This document shows, piece by piece, positions 27,811 through 37,028 of a DNA stretch of 64,000 nt. The position numbers and the translations under genes were made by a program. The DNA comes from Flavobacteriales bacterium (GTDB lineage Bacteria > Bacteroidota > Bacteroidia > Flavobacteriales_E > Vicingaceae), in the NCBI GenBank assembly GCA_026196775.1, contig JAPHUD010000006.1, forward strand, positions 49,321 to 113,320. The letters are read 5' to 3'. The notes below the pieces were generated by a model. It worked only from the letters and a program-made list of their open reading frames with translations. It made no database searches and was not told where the DNA came from. Numbering within the stretch: position 1 is the first letter of the stretch; each line of letters begins with the position of its first letter.

Positions 27811-29811
27811 ATGAAAAAAACATTCTTAACAACCTTATTATCATTAGCAACACTATTTTCAATAGTTGCTCAAAATGTAGATTTTGATAAAAAGAATTTT
27901 AGCAATAACAAAGATGGTTTTAAACAAGCATTGTCTGATTTACACGAAGGTAACATAGCTTATTTTAATGGTGTTTTCTCCCAAGCTATTGAACCTTTTG
28001 AAAGAGCCCAAAATTTCAATCCAAATAATGCTGAATTAAATGGAAAAATTGCTGATTGTTATTTTCAAACGGACAACACCCATAAAGCCAAGCAGTTATT
28101 AGAAAGTGTTTTTAAATTAGATGCTCAACCAGACGGTTATTTTATTTATTTAAATGCTCAAATAAAACATAGCGAAAATGAATTTGATGAAGCTATAAAA
28201 CTCTATCGTAGTGCAAAAACAAAAGGATCTAACATCAAACCTAATGCTTTAAGCAATGTCGATAAAAAAATTAAAGAATGTACTTACGCCAAAAAACTCA
28301 TCAAAACACCTGTAAATGTAGAAATTATAAATGTTGGAAAATCTATTAATTCATCAAATCAGGAATATGTTCCTGTTATTACTGCTGATGAATCTGAACT
28401 ATTTTTTACCTCAAGGAGAGCTGATACAGAAGGTGGAGGAAGAGATAACCTAATTGATGACTTTTATGAAGATATTTACTACAGCACTAAAGACGAAAAT
28501 GGTGAATGGCAACCTGCAACTAATTTAGGTAAACCCGTAAGTAGTGAATTCCATGACGCTACTGTTGGACTATCTATCGATGGACAGAAACTTTTTATTT
28601 ACAGAGATAATGAAAAAGGCATAGGAAACATTTATGTTACAGAAAAAAAAGGTAATGAATGGACTGAACCAACCGAGTTACCTAAACCCATTACATCAAA
28701 ATATCAAGAAACTTCTGCAAGTTACGATTATACTGGAAAAACTATTTTCTTTGTTAGCGACAGACCAGGTGGAAAAGGTGGAAAAGATATTTATAAATGC
28801 ACACAAGACAAAGAGGGTAATTGGGGTGATGCTATAAATCTAGGTAGCCCTATAAATAGTGAGTTTGATGAAGATGCTATTTTTCTTCACCCTGATGGCA
28901 AAACCCTTTATTTTAGTTCTAACGGAAACAACTCTATGGGAGGATATGATATTTTTAAAAGTACGTTGGAAAAAGAAAAATGGACTAGCCCTCAAAATTT
29001 AGGACATCCTATCAACTCAGCTGGTGATGATGTTGCTTTTGTACTTACTGCAAATGGCGAACATGGATATTATACCTCAGGAAAAACAGGTGGTTTAGGC
29101 AAAAGAGATATTTATAAAATTGTATTCTTAGATGAAATTAAAAATAATAGTCGCCCAAAACTTACCTTACTAAAAGGAATTGTTTTCGACAATAAAACAA
29201 AAAAACCATTAAGTGCTTTAATAGAAATTTTTGATAATGATAAAAATGAAATGGTTTCCTCATACGAATCTAACAGTGCTACAGGAAAATATATGGTTTC
29301 TTTACCTGCTGGACACGATTATGGAATAAGTGTAAAAAAAGAAGGTTACCTCTTCTATTCTGAAAACATCAATATTCCTGATACTGCCGCTTTTCAAGAA
29401 ATAGAGAAAAACATTGGTTTGGATAAAATTGAAAAAGGCAAAAAAGTGGTGTTAATGAATATTTTCTACGATTACAACAAAGCCAGTTTAAGAACTTCAT
29501 CATTTAATGAATTGGATAAGGTAGTTGAATTACTTAACAAAAATGAAAAAATGAAAGTTGAATTAGCTGCTCATACAGATTCTAGAGGAGGTGATGCTTA
29601 CAACTTGAAATTATCGCAAGAAAGAGCTCAATCTTGTGTAGATTATTTAACTTCTAAAGGAATTGACCGTTCTAGGTTAATTGCTAAAGGCTATGGAGAA
29701 TCGCAACCATTAGTAAAAGAAGAGGTAATAAACAAAATGGCAACGGAACAAGAAAAAGAAGCTGCGCATCAGCAAAACAGACGTTCGGAATTTAAGATTT
29801 TAGAAAACTAA
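27811..29811 (+). CDS. OmpA-family protein with TPR, PD40 propeller and carboxypeptidase-like domain (PorE-like)
   Basis: A 666-residue envelope protein. It has a signal peptide (1-20) and TPR-like helices (about 40-135: GNIAYFNGVFSQAIEPFERAQNFNPN). PD40/WD40-like repeats follow at about 175-440 (ESELFFTSRRADTEGGGRDN, KTIFFVSDRPGGKGGKDIYK, KTLYFSSNGNNSMGGYDIFK). Then come a carboxypeptidase regulatory-like domain (about 452-530) and an OmpA peptidoglycan-binding domain (about 545-665: HTDSRGGDAYNLKLSQERAQSCVDYL). This order and length match T9SS PorE, which links the machinery to peptidoglycan. However, PorE is a lipoprotein, and here the signal shows no lipobox. Many Bacteroidota encode paralogues of this architecture, so I do not assign the symbol. 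Confidence 0.85.
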   Translation: MKKTFLTTLLSLATLFSIVAQNVDFDKKNFSNNKDGFKQALSDLHEGNIAYFNGVFSQAIEPFERAQNFNPNNAELNGKIADCYFQTDNTHKAKQLLESVFKLDAQPDGYFIYLNAQIKHSENEFDEAIKLYRSAKTKGSNIKPNALSNVDKKIKECTYAKKLIKTPVNVEIINVGKSINSSNQEYVPVITADESELFFTSRRADTEGGGRDNLIDDFYEDIYYSTKDENGEWQPATNLGKPVSSEFHDATVGLSIDGQKLFIYRDNEKGIGNIYVTEKKGNEWTEPTELPKPITSKYQETSASYDYTGKTIFFVSDRPGGKGGKDIYKCTQDKEGNWGDAINLGSPINSEFDEDAIFLHPDGKTLYFSSNGNNSMGGYDIFKSTLEKEKWTSPQNLGHPINSAGDDVAFVLTANGEHGYYTSGKTGGLGKRDIYKIVFLDEIKNNSRPKLTLLKGIVFDNKTKKPLSALIEIFDNDKNEMVSSYESNSATGKYMVSLPAGHDYGISVKKEGYLFYSENINIPDTAAFQEIEKNIGLDKIEKGKKVVLMNIFYDYNKASLRTSSFNELDKVVELLNKNEKMKVELAAHTDSRGGDAYNLKLSQERAQSCVDYLTSKGIDRSRLIAKGYGESQPLVKEEVINKMATEQEKEAAHQQNRRSEFKILEN

Positions 29812-29819
29812 AAAGGTTA

Positions 29820-30881
29820 TTATTTCCGAGGAATAAGTAACAATGTTTTCACTTTGTCATCTTCATTTTTTATAGAGAAAACAGCTTGTTTTCCATATAG
29901 TAATTCTAAACGTTGCTTAGTATTAGAAATGCCAAAGCCTGTTTCTGAACTAACTCTTTCGTCATAAAAACCACTGTTATAAATAATAACTTTTAACTTA
30001 TCAGCTTCTATCGAAGCATTTACTTCTACTGTACCTCCCTTTGGAAGTTTAGAAGTACCATGTTTTATTCCATTTTCCACTAAAGTTTGTATCATCAATG
30101 GAGGCACCAAAAAGCTTTTACTACCTTCATCAATATCTAATTTAATATTAAGTTTTTCTTCAAAACGCATTTTTTCCAAGCTCAAATAATCCTCTACCAT
30201 TTTTAATTCTTCCGAAAATGGTACTAATGTCTTTTTACCCATCAATAAAGAATTTCTTAACACGTTTGAGAGTTCTGTTACTGCTTTTTTAGCTAATAAA
30301 GGGTTTTCGTCAATTAAAGCTCTAATGCTATTCATAGAGTTAAATACGAAATGAGGATTTAACTGAGAGATTAATCTATTTAACTCAATTTCATTTTTTG
30401 CTGCTTGCCATTTAAGGTTTTTAATTTCCTCTTTTTTATAATTGGTTACATAATGAAATAAAAAGTAAAAAAGTGACCACAATAAATAAATAAAAAACCA
30501 ACTTAAAACACCTGATAATATGTTACTAAACAAAGTTAAAAATGTACTACCTTCAATCCATACCTCTATTACTATGAACTTTAGAAAATAAGTAACAATT
30601 GCTTGTAATAATGAACCTAAAAAAATTGGAATAATAAGCTGAACGACAGGTAGCTCCATTAAATTTCTTTTAATTATTAAGCACCTAAATAAATGTGAAG
30701 TTGAAAGTGTAATTAAAAAAACAGAAGTTAAACTCAACCAAAAAGAAGCCGATAAATCATTATTAGCAAGAAAATTAAAATATCCTACAACACCTACATA
30801 AACAATCCATCCTGAGAGTTGGAGCAACCAATATATTTTAGTTTTGGTATAATTCAATTTTGTTTGATTTTGACAATACAA
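29820..30881 (-). CDS. LytS/YehU-type sensor histidine kinase
   Basis: A 353-residue inner-membrane kinase: four hydrophobic segments in residues about 15-145, then a His_kinase domain with the phospho-acceptor motif QLNPHFVFNSMNSIRALI and an ATPase domain (PPLMIQTLVENGIKHGTS, GFGISNTKQRLELLYG). Such kinases normally pair with a LytTR response regulator, but none is adjacent. The start assigned is TTG 30881; a second TTG eight codons on is possible. It is convergent with the OmpA-family gene (eight-base gap). Confidence 0.88.
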   Translation of the reverse strand: MYCQNQTKLNYTKTKIYWLLQLSGWIVYVGVVGYFNFLANNDLSASFWLSLTSVFLITLSTSHLFRCLIIKRNLMELPVVQLIIPIFLGSLLQAIVTYFLKFIVIEVWIEGSTFLTLFSNILSGVLSWFFIYLLWSLFYFLFHYVTNYKKEEIKNLKWQAAKNEIELNRLISQLNPHFVFNSMNSIRALIDENPLLAKKAVTELSNVLRNSLLMGKKTLVPFSEELKMVEDYLSLEKMRFEEKLNIKLDIDEGSKSFLVPPLMIQTLVENGIKHGTSKLPKGGTVEVNASIEADKLKVIIYNSGFYDERVSSETGFGISNTKQRLELLYGKQAVFSIKNEDDKVKTLLLIPRK

Positions 30882-30923
30882 AGTAAGCGAAATAATTTAG
30901 CTATTTCACTTGCTCATTTTTTT

Positions 30924-32756
30924 TTATTGCCCTAACCAAGTTTTTCTCAAATAAACTTGTTGTTCGGTAGCATTTGGGTTTATTGCCATAAAATAATCCT
31001 GAATAGTCTCAGTTTGAATTGCTTTAGCTTTTAATAAAACCTGAATTGTTTTACCTTTCACATTTCTTTCAACCAAAATTTCTACTTTCTCACCATCTTT
31101 AGTGTTTGTTTGATAATCAATAATTACTTCTTCCAAAGTATCTAAGGTAAGTTCTTTACCGTTTATGGCTAAAATTTCATCATTAATTTTAATTTTTAAT
31201 TTTTTTCCGAACTTATTTAAATCTGCAACGTCCATAACAAAAAGTCGTTGAGTTTCCATATTAAAACCGATGGAAGCACCTCCAAAACCAACTTCTTTAA
31301 CCGTAACGTCTGTTTTAAAATCAACACCTACTTTAGCCAACACTTCTTCAAAAGGTAATGGCTTAGAACCTTCTACATAATTGGCAAAGAAAGCACGTAA
31401 TTCTGGGGAAATTAATTGAGCAATCTTATCAAAAAGCTCGTCATCTTTAAAAGAAACATCTTTTCCGTATTCTTCCGACAACATTAGCATTAAATCCTTC
31501 AAGCCTTTTTTTCCGCTAGTTTGTTCTCTTATTAAGATATCTAAACACAAACCTATTAATGCTCCTTTATTATAAACATTCATATATTGGTCTTGATGTG
31601 CATCTAACGCACCTAAACTCATTTTTGTAAACGGCAAGTCATCTTTAAAAACTTCTGCTGTAGCCATTTTATCTACTAAAACATCAAAGTAAGCCTCAGG
31701 AGTTATCATATTTTGATAAACCTGTACATGATTAGCAAAATATTCTGTAACACCTTCGTACAACCATAAATGTTTTGACATTTTAGGATTAATGTAATCA
31801 AAATTGCCAATTTCTTCTGAGTGAATATTTAAAGGAGTAACTATATGAAAAAATTCATGAGCGGCAACATCTACCAAAAATCCTGATAATCTTGCAGGAT
31901 CCATTTCTGGCAAATAGTAAAATGAAGAATAAGAATGTTCTAAGGCTCCACTACCTCCAGAACCACTCACACCTTCATAAAGATAAATAATAAAAGCATA
32001 TTTATCCACAGGTAATTTACCACCTAAATATTCTTTTTGAGCTTCTAAAATCCCTTTAATATCTTTAGCTAAAATCTCAGCTGGTGCAACTTTATTTTTA
32101 GAATAAACTGAGACTAAAATGGAGGTTTCTGCAATTTTAAAAGTTACCGTATCTGGTTGGTTATACATAATTGGCGCATCTACCAAATCCATATAATTAT
32201 CAATGGTAAATTTATCTGTATTGCCTGTAGTTGTAATATCTGTCAACCCTGTAGAGCCAAAAAAATCAGCAGGTCTGGTTATATTCAATTCATAGGTTAA
32301 ATTTTTCATGTTATCGAAATAACCAAAAAAGCCATGATTATTCAGTACCACATTTTCTTTTTCTTCAATGTTAGTTCCTCCGGGTTCAAAAACCAATTCA
32401 TCTACATCTGCATCCCAGGTATCCTCTACCCAATAAGCTATTTTTTTCATCTTATCGGCATCATGAATCTCCCATCTGTTATCATCTAACCTATTTACAT
32501 AAAGACTTTTTCCGTTTACATCAAAAGCTTTAAAATCCATAACATATTGTCCAAAATCGTAAATCTGATAAGTACCAGGAACAATTTTAGGCATGTTGTA
32601 AATTATTTTATTCTCTTCAATTTTAGGTGTTGATAGAGTAACTTCTATTAAATCGTTACTAATCTTATTCAAATCCATATAAAATGAATATTTATCTTGC
32701 CCAAACAAGCTAACCATTGAAACAAAAAATAATACTAATGAAGTTAAAGATTTCAT
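30924..32756 (-). CDS. M61-family metallopeptidase with PDZ domain
   Basis: A 610-residue exported zinc peptidase of the glycyl aminopeptidase family. Signal peptide 1-19; N-terminal beta domain; thermolysin-like catalytic domain with HEFFH at 300-304 and the third ligand in LYEGVTEYFANH (E334); PDZ-like domain at about 485-585 (FGKKLKIKINDEILAINGKELTLDTLEEVI). The genes on both sides do not suggest a specific substrate. Confidence 0.93.
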   Translation of the reverse strand: MKSLTSLVLFFVSMVSLFGQDKYSFYMDLNKISNDLIEVTLSTPKIEENKIIYNMPKIVPGTYQIYDFGQYVMDFKAFDVNGKSLYVNRLDDNRWEIHDADKMKKIAYWVEDTWDADVDELVFEPGGTNIEEKENVVLNNHGFFGYFDNMKNLTYELNITRPADFFGSTGLTDITTTGNTDKFTIDNYMDLVDAPIMYNQPDTVTFKIAETSILVSVYSKNKVAPAEILAKDIKGILEAQKEYLGGKLPVDKYAFIIYLYEGVSGSGGSGALEHSYSSFYYLPEMDPARLSGFLVDVAAHEFFHIVTPLNIHSEEIGNFDYINPKMSKHLWLYEGVTEYFANHVQVYQNMITPEAYFDVLVDKMATAEVFKDDLPFTKMSLGALDAHQDQYMNVYNKGALIGLCLDILIREQTSGKKGLKDLMLMLSEEYGKDVSFKDDELFDKIAQLISPELRAFFANYVEGSKPLPFEEVLAKVGVDFKTDVTVKEVGFGGASIGFNMETQRLFVMDVADLNKFGKKLKIKINDEILAINGKELTLDTLEEVIIDYQTNTKDGEKVEILVERNVKGKTIQVLLKAKAIQTETIQDYFMAINPNATEQQVYLRKTWLGQ

Positions 32757-32865
32757 GCTTTATAAATTTTAAAATTAAATAATGAAACAAAAATAGAGAG
32801 TAAAGAGTTAAATTAGAAGATAAATTACACTAATGGTTATTTTTAAAGATTAAAGGAAAAAATTA

Positions 32866-33438
32866 ATGAATTACCTCGCACATTTTCTACTTTCAAAACA
32901 AGACGAAGCTTTAATTATTGGGAATTTTATTGCTGATGATGTAAAAGGAAATCAATACAAAAATTACCCTGAAGCCATTCAACAAGGCATATTAATGCAT
33001 AGAGAAATTGATACTTTTACAGATAGCCATCCGATAGTAGCCAATAGTAAAAATCTAATTCGTAAATTTCAAAAGAAATATACTCCTGTGGTGGTTGATG
33101 TGTTTTATGATTACTTTTTAGCTACCAACTTTAATAATTATTCTAACTTTAAATTAAAAGAATTTAGCACTAAAACATATGCTACTTTAAACGAAAACAT
33201 AAACTTTTTAACCCCTAAAACCAAATATATTTTACACCACATGAGCAAAAACAATTGGCTATACAATTATTCTACAGTACAAGGAATACAAAGGGCTTTA
33301 ACAGGCTTATCGCGAAGAACAACTTTTGAAAACGATATGCAAGTGGCACATCATTTGTTACTAGAATTCAAAAGTGAATTAAAAACAGATTTTGAACAAT
33401 TTTATCCTAAGTTGATACAACATGTTAGAAACATATGA
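32866..33438 (+). CDS. acpH: Acyl carrier protein phosphodiesterase
   Basis: A 190-residue HD-like hydrolase that removes 4'-phosphopantetheine from holo-ACP. Marks: MNYLAHFLLS, GNFIADDVKGNQY, MHREIDTFTDSHPIV, VVDVFYDYFLATNF, and GLSRRTTFENDM. Length is normal. It is divergent from the M61 gene. Confidence 0.85.
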   Translation: MNYLAHFLLSKQDEALIIGNFIADDVKGNQYKNYPEAIQQGILMHREIDTFTDSHPIVANSKNLIRKFQKKYTPVVVDVFYDYFLATNFNNYSNFKLKEFSTKTYATLNENINFLTPKTKYILHHMSKNNWLYNYSTVQGIQRALTGLSRRTTFENDMQVAHHLLLEFKSELKTDFEQFYPKLIQHVRNI

Positions 33439-33550
33439 AAACAAAAGTTTCATTTTTTCGTAACTATTTGGGTAAACTTATTATATTTGTTCGATTATTA
33501 AAAAATTCGTTGGAATTTAATAACTAACAATATTTTAGCACCAATTAATA

Positions 33551-33973
33551 ATGAAAAAGCTATTCCTCATATTATTCTTGCTTCCGGCACTTACGTTTGC
33601 CCAAACTGCAAGAGACATCAACTTGGTAATTCAAAAGACACTTGATTTAGAAGTTTTAAAAAAACATTATAATGGTGATGAGATGTCGGGACAAACTCCA
33701 ATTCTGATTATTAATGATGATAAAATTCCTAACAACCTTATTGTTTTTAAATTCAACAAAAGAGTTAAAGTAATGACTTTTGAAGAAATTGATACTTTTA
33801 AAAATATTTATCAAGGAAGTTTAGATAGTTATTTTATATTTGAAGTAATACATTTTGAAGGTGATAACGTTATAATTAAAGCAAACTTTAGGAAAGCAAA
33901 CCCTCTAAAAATAGAGGTTACCATGCAAAAAAAAGATAAAGATTGGATTGTAACATCTTCTTCTGCCGAATAA
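33551..33973 (+). CDS. Hypothetical exported protein
   Basis: A 140-residue protein with a clean signal peptide (MKKLFLILFLLPALTFA, then QTARD). The mature part has a short helix followed by beta strands (QTPILIINDDKIPNNLIVFKFNKRVKVMTFEEID ... VIIKANFRKANPLKIEVTMQKKDKDWIV). I do not recognise the family. A TATATTTG -7-like motif lies at 33482-33489. It is 11 bases before the smr gene and probably co-transcribed with it and the next gene. Confidence 0.65.
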   Translation: MKKLFLILFLLPALTFAQTARDINLVIQKTLDLEVLKKHYNGDEMSGQTPILIINDDKIPNNLIVFKFNKRVKVMTFEEIDTFKNIYQGSLDSYFIFEVIHFEGDNVIIKANFRKANPLKIEVTMQKKDKDWIVTSSSAE

Positions 33974-33984
33974 GATTTTCATAA

Positions 33985-34239
33985 ATGAGTAAGCTTAAGC
34001 TCGATTTACACGATATTTACAACAAAGGACAACAGATTGACAAAGCTCTTGAGGAAATAATTGAAGAAGCTGTAGACAAGAAAATTAAGTTGGTAGAAAT
34101 TATTCCGGGAAAAGGTTCAGGACAATTGAAGAAAAAAGTCATCCGATTTTTACAACTACCTTCCATAAAAAATCAGTACCACCGATTAGAAAAAGATGCT
34201 AAAAACTTCGGAAGAATATTTGTCCATTTTAAATTTTAA
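33985..34239 (+). CDS. Stand-alone Smr-domain protein
   Basis: An 84-residue single-domain protein with the Smr landmarks LDLHDIY near the start and IIPGKGSGQLKKKVIRFL in the middle. Smr domains are nicking or RNA-cleaving endonuclease modules (MutS2 C-terminus, SmrB). The usual TGTHG-like loop is here PGKGSG. Function of the small free form is not known to me. Confidence 0.8.
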   Translation: MSKLKLDLHDIYNKGQQIDKALEEIIEEAVDKKIKLVEIIPGKGSGQLKKKVIRFLQLPSIKNQYHRLEKDAKNFGRIFVHFKF

Positions 34240-34247
34240 TAAAAAAT

Positions 34248-34433
34248 ATGTTTTCTCAAGGCCAAAAAATATTCGCACTAATTTTTATCATATCTTTTTT
34301 AGTGATATTAACCTTTCAGTTTTTAAAAGATAGAAAACGTAATAAAAGTTTATTTAAAGGAACTTATTGGGTTTTAATTGCCATAATAGCTTTAATGCTG
34401 GGATATTTAACTCTAACTAAATTAATTCATTAA
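34248..34433 (+). CDS. Small two-helix membrane protein
   Basis: A 61-residue protein with two hydrophobic helices (FALIFIISFLVILTFQFL and YWVLIAIIALMLGYLTLTKL) joined by a basic loop KDRKRNKSLFKG. It follows smr by eight bases and precedes a terminator. I do not recognise a specific family. Confidence 0.65.
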   Translation: MFSQGQKIFALIFIISFLVILTFQFLKDRKRNKSLFKGTYWVLIAIIALMLGYLTLTKLIH

Positions 34434-34445
34434 GAAAAATGTCAT

Positions 34446-34480
34446 AAAAAAACCTCTTAGAAATTCTAAGAGGTTTTTTT
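34446..34480. terminator. Bidirectional terminator between the small membrane protein and tRNA-Val
   Basis: AACCTCTTAGA (34451-34461) pairs with TCTAAGAGGTT (34465-34475), flanked by A7 on the left and T7 on the right. It serves the plus-strand gene ending at 34433 and the minus-strand tRNA ending at 34483. Confidence 0.9.
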
Positions 34481-34482
34481 GT

Positions 34483-34556
34483 GGGAGATGAGGGATTCGA
34501 ACCCCCGACCCTCTCGGTGTAAACGAGATGCTCTGAACCAACTGAGCTAATCTCCC
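34483..34556 (-). tRNA. tRNA-Val (UAC)
   Basis: A 74-base cloverleaf on the minus strand. Acceptor GGGAGAT pairs with ATCTCCC. The D arm is TAGCTCAGTTGGTTCAGAGCA. The anticodon stem TCTCG/CGAGA holds the loop TTTACAC with anticodon TAC. The T arm reads GGGGGTTCGAATCCCTC-like. CCA is not encoded. Promoter at 34581-34613, terminator at 34446-34480. Confidence 0.97.
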
Positions 34557-34580
34557 TAAAGGTGTTTTTTTAAGCGGATG

Positions 34581-34613
34581 CAAATATATGTAAATAATAA
34601 TTATTAAAACAAA
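34581..34613 (-). promoter_or_regulatory. Promoter of tRNA-Val
   Basis: Minus-strand TTTG (34613-34610), a 21-base spacer and TATATTTG (34588-34581), 25 bases before the mature tRNA 5' end. The remaining bases to 34788 hold nothing I can name. Confidence 0.65.
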
Positions 34614-34788
34614 GAATAAATCAAATTTATTTTTAAAATTTCATCACAATTAATCAAGTAAAATCTATCGCTTTCATTAACAACAAAATAAAACAAACCT
34701 TTTGTTTAACTGAAATTTTTTGATATTAGCCATTTGCTATATATAAACTCCAATTACACCCCTCGTCAAGCGTGAGATAAACTTTACA

Positions 34789-36945
34789 TCATATTCTAAC
34801 ACCTATCACACAAACATCATCTAATTGTTCTAATTCTCCCTTCCATTGCTCAAAAGCATCATCTAACATTTCTTTTTGTTTAGTCATGTTTTCTTTTTGT
34901 ATAGAAAGCAATAATTTTTTGAAGTTTGCCGCTTTTAATTTCTTACCATTTTCTCCTCCAAATTGATCAACAAAACCATCAGAAAAAATATAAATACTAT
35001 CATTTTTTTGTAAGTTAACATTATGAGTGGTATAAGGTTCTAAATTATCATACTTTCCTATGGGTTGTTTATCGGCCTTAATCTCAATTATTTCCTCATT
35101 TCTTACAATCCACAACGGATTATTAGCTCCTGCATACTGTAACGTTGCTACTGTTTGAGATTTAATGTTTTTTGTTTCAGGTTGGTTTAACTCGGAACTT
35201 GGAACATTGAACTTCAAACTACATAAAGCGATATCCATTCCGTCTTTCACATCTTCATCACTTTTTTCAAATTCTTGAATAACTATTTCTCTGGTTTTGT
35301 CTAAAATCTTTCCCGGTTCTGTTAACCCATGTTCTCTTACCGAACGATTTAACCCATTATTACAAACCACACTCACCATAGCTCCCGGCACTCCATGTCC
35401 AGTACAATCGGCAGCTGCAAACAATACCGTATCTCCTGTATTTTCCATCCAATAAAAATCTCCGGCAACTATATCTTTAGGTTTGTATAGAATAAAACTT
35501 TCTTGTAAATATTGTTTTACTATTTTTTGAGGAGGCAATATTGCCGCTTGAATTCTTTTAGCATAAATAATACTATCCGTTATTTCTTTATTTTTTTCTT
35601 CAACAATATGTTTTTGGAAATTTATTTCTTTGTTTCTTGCTTCAAGTTCAATATTGTTTTTTCTTTTTTGAATAAATGCATAAACTAAAATAAACAACAC
35701 CAATAACCCACCTAAAATTATTCCCATTAAAATCTTTTTATTGGTCTCTTGTTTTTCAATAATTAGTGTACTAACTTGTTTCTCTCTTGTAAGCTTATCA
35801 ATTTCTAATTGTTTTTTTTCAGCCTCATATTTTTCTTGAAATTCAGCCACAGCTTTTTGAGTTTTTTCTCCTAAAATTTCCTCTCTCAAGTCTATATAAT
35901 CTAATAACAAATCATAGGCTTGCTCAACTTTTCCAGTTCGTCTATATAATCCTGCTTTTTTTATCATGGCTTCTGCTTGATGAAATAAGTCACCTTCTTT
36001 TTTGGCAATAGATAATACCTCATCTAAAGCACGAGAAGAAGCACCGTAATTTTTTTCTTTGTTATAAAGTATAGACATATTAATCAATAATGGAAGAATT
36101 CCTATTTGATCATTATATTCACGTTTTATTGCTAATGATTTCTCTGCTAGCACTAAAGCTTTTTTATTATTTCCTCTTTTTTCTTCTAATGCAGAAAGAT
36201 TTATTAAAACCGTTGAATATTGAACTTTAGCTCCTATTTGATCATAAATTTCAGCAGCTAATAATAAGTATTTTTCATGATTAACTGAATCATTAATTGA
36301 CTCATACACCATTGACAAAGAGTTATACTGATTCGCCTCTCCTATTTTATTTCCATTATATTTAAAATATTTTAGTGCATTATTTAAATATTCTAAAGCT
36401 TCTTTGTATTTGCCAAGCCTGATAGAAACATTTCCTAAATTACCATTTGAACTTGCAATAAATGAAGTGTCGTTTAAAAGTTCTGCTTGTTTATTAGCAT
36501 AAACATATTCTTCAAAAGCTTTAATAAAATCACCTTTCTTTTCATAAACCATACCTCTATTCCCACGAGCTTTTAATGACATAAGATGATCATTTTCACG
36601 TTCAGCAAGTGTAAGTAATGAATCATAATAAAGGAATGCAGTATCAATTTCTCCTAAATAATAATAACTAAGACCTGTCCAATTATAGGCATTCATTAAT
36701 ACTTTATTATCGTTTTGATTTTTAGCTAGAGTCACAAGGTTTTTAGCTGCTTTATAACCAACTTCCACATTTTTAAAAAGAATAGATTTTGTAAAATCTT
36801 CTAATGAAGTAAGTTTTTCTTGTTCGCTTGTAATTAATAATACCTCATCTAATTCTCTGTACAGTTCTTCAGTTGTTTGAGCTTTTAATAAAACTGTATT
36901 AAAAAATAGAAAACCTATCAGTAAAATATATTTTGGGAAGTGCAT
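34789..36945 (-). CDS. TPR sensor protein with membrane helix and SpoIIE-type PP2C phosphatase domain
   Basis: A 718-residue protein. Signal peptide (1-22); a periplasmic array of about seven TPRs (residues about 45-375, e.g. GNLGNVSIRLGKYKEALEYLNNALKYF); a membrane helix at about 405-425; a short coiled coil; then a SpoIIE/RsbU-type Ser/Thr phosphatase domain (about 460-718). The metal aspartates of that domain are in KDIVAGDFYW and AADCTGHGVPGAM, and it ends QLDDVCVIGVRI. The layout predicts signalling from periplasmic TPRs to dephosphorylation of a cytoplasmic STAS-type protein. No STAS or anti-sigma kinase gene is adjacent. Its leader carries an 18-bp palindrome and a hairpin touching the ATG (36946-37027). 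Confidence 0.9.
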   Translation of the reverse strand: MHFPKYILLIGFLFFNTVLLKAQTTEELYRELDEVLLITSEQEKLTSLEDFTKSILFKNVEVGYKAAKNLVTLAKNQNDNKVLMNAYNWTGLSYYYLGEIDTAFLYYDSLLTLAERENDHLMSLKARGNRGMVYEKKGDFIKAFEEYVYANKQAELLNDTSFIASSNGNLGNVSIRLGKYKEALEYLNNALKYFKYNGNKIGEANQYNSLSMVYESINDSVNHEKYLLLAAEIYDQIGAKVQYSTVLINLSALEEKRGNNKKALVLAEKSLAIKREYNDQIGILPLLINMSILYNKEKNYGASSRALDEVLSIAKKEGDLFHQAEAMIKKAGLYRRTGKVEQAYDLLLDYIDLREEILGEKTQKAVAEFQEKYEAEKKQLEIDKLTREKQVSTLIIEKQETNKKILMGIILGGLLVLFILVYAFIQKRKNNIELEARNKEINFQKHIVEEKNKEITDSIIYAKRIQAAILPPQKIVKQYLQESFILYKPKDIVAGDFYWMENTGDTVLFAAADCTGHGVPGAMVSVVCNNGLNRSVREHGLTEPGKILDKTREIVIQEFEKSDEDVKDGMDIALCSLKFNVPSSELNQPETKNIKSQTVATLQYAGANNPLWIVRNEEIIEIKADKQPIGKYDNLEPYTTHNVNLQKNDSIYIFSDGFVDQFGGENGKKLKAANFKKLLLSIQKENMTKQKEMLDDAFEQWKGELEQLDDVCVIGVRI

Positions 36946-37027
36946 AATTTGGTTGTTTTAAATTTCCAACCAAATTAGATAGGATTACTGTGGAAAACGA
37001 TACGTCAATTGACGTATATTTTGGTTG
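36946..37027 (-). promoter_or_regulatory. Possible RNA switch in the leader of the TPR-SpoIIE gene
   Basis: Minus-strand order: CAACCAAA (37027-37020), an 18-bp palindrome (37017-37000), AATTTGGTTG (36976-36967), 11 bases, CAACCAAATT (36955-36946), then ATG at 36945. The middle TTTGGTTG can pair either with the upstream CAACCAAA or with the downstream one. The second pairing forms a perfect 10-bp stem that abuts the start codon and hides the ribosome-binding region. The alternative pairings suggest translational control. This is structure read by eye, not folded. Confidence 0.4.
37000..37017. promoter_or_regulatory. 18-bp perfect palindrome ATACGTCAATTGACGTAT
   Basis: A perfect dyad with no spacer, in the 83-base gap between two SpoIIE-phosphatase genes and 55 bases upstream of the downstream start codon. 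It may be a dimer-binding operator or a stem in the leader RNA. Confidence 0.5.
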
Positions 37028-37028
37028 A

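Noticed and set aside
29812..29846. Hairpin between the convergent OmpA and LytS genes as a terminator
   Set aside because: The pairing of GTTATTATTTCC with GGAATAAGTAAC is interrupted and mostly coding; no U-run.
34446..34613. tRNA-Val as an attachment site for an integrated element
   Set aside because: No integrase gene and no repeat of the tRNA 3' end seen nearby; the neighbours are ordinary chromosomal genes.
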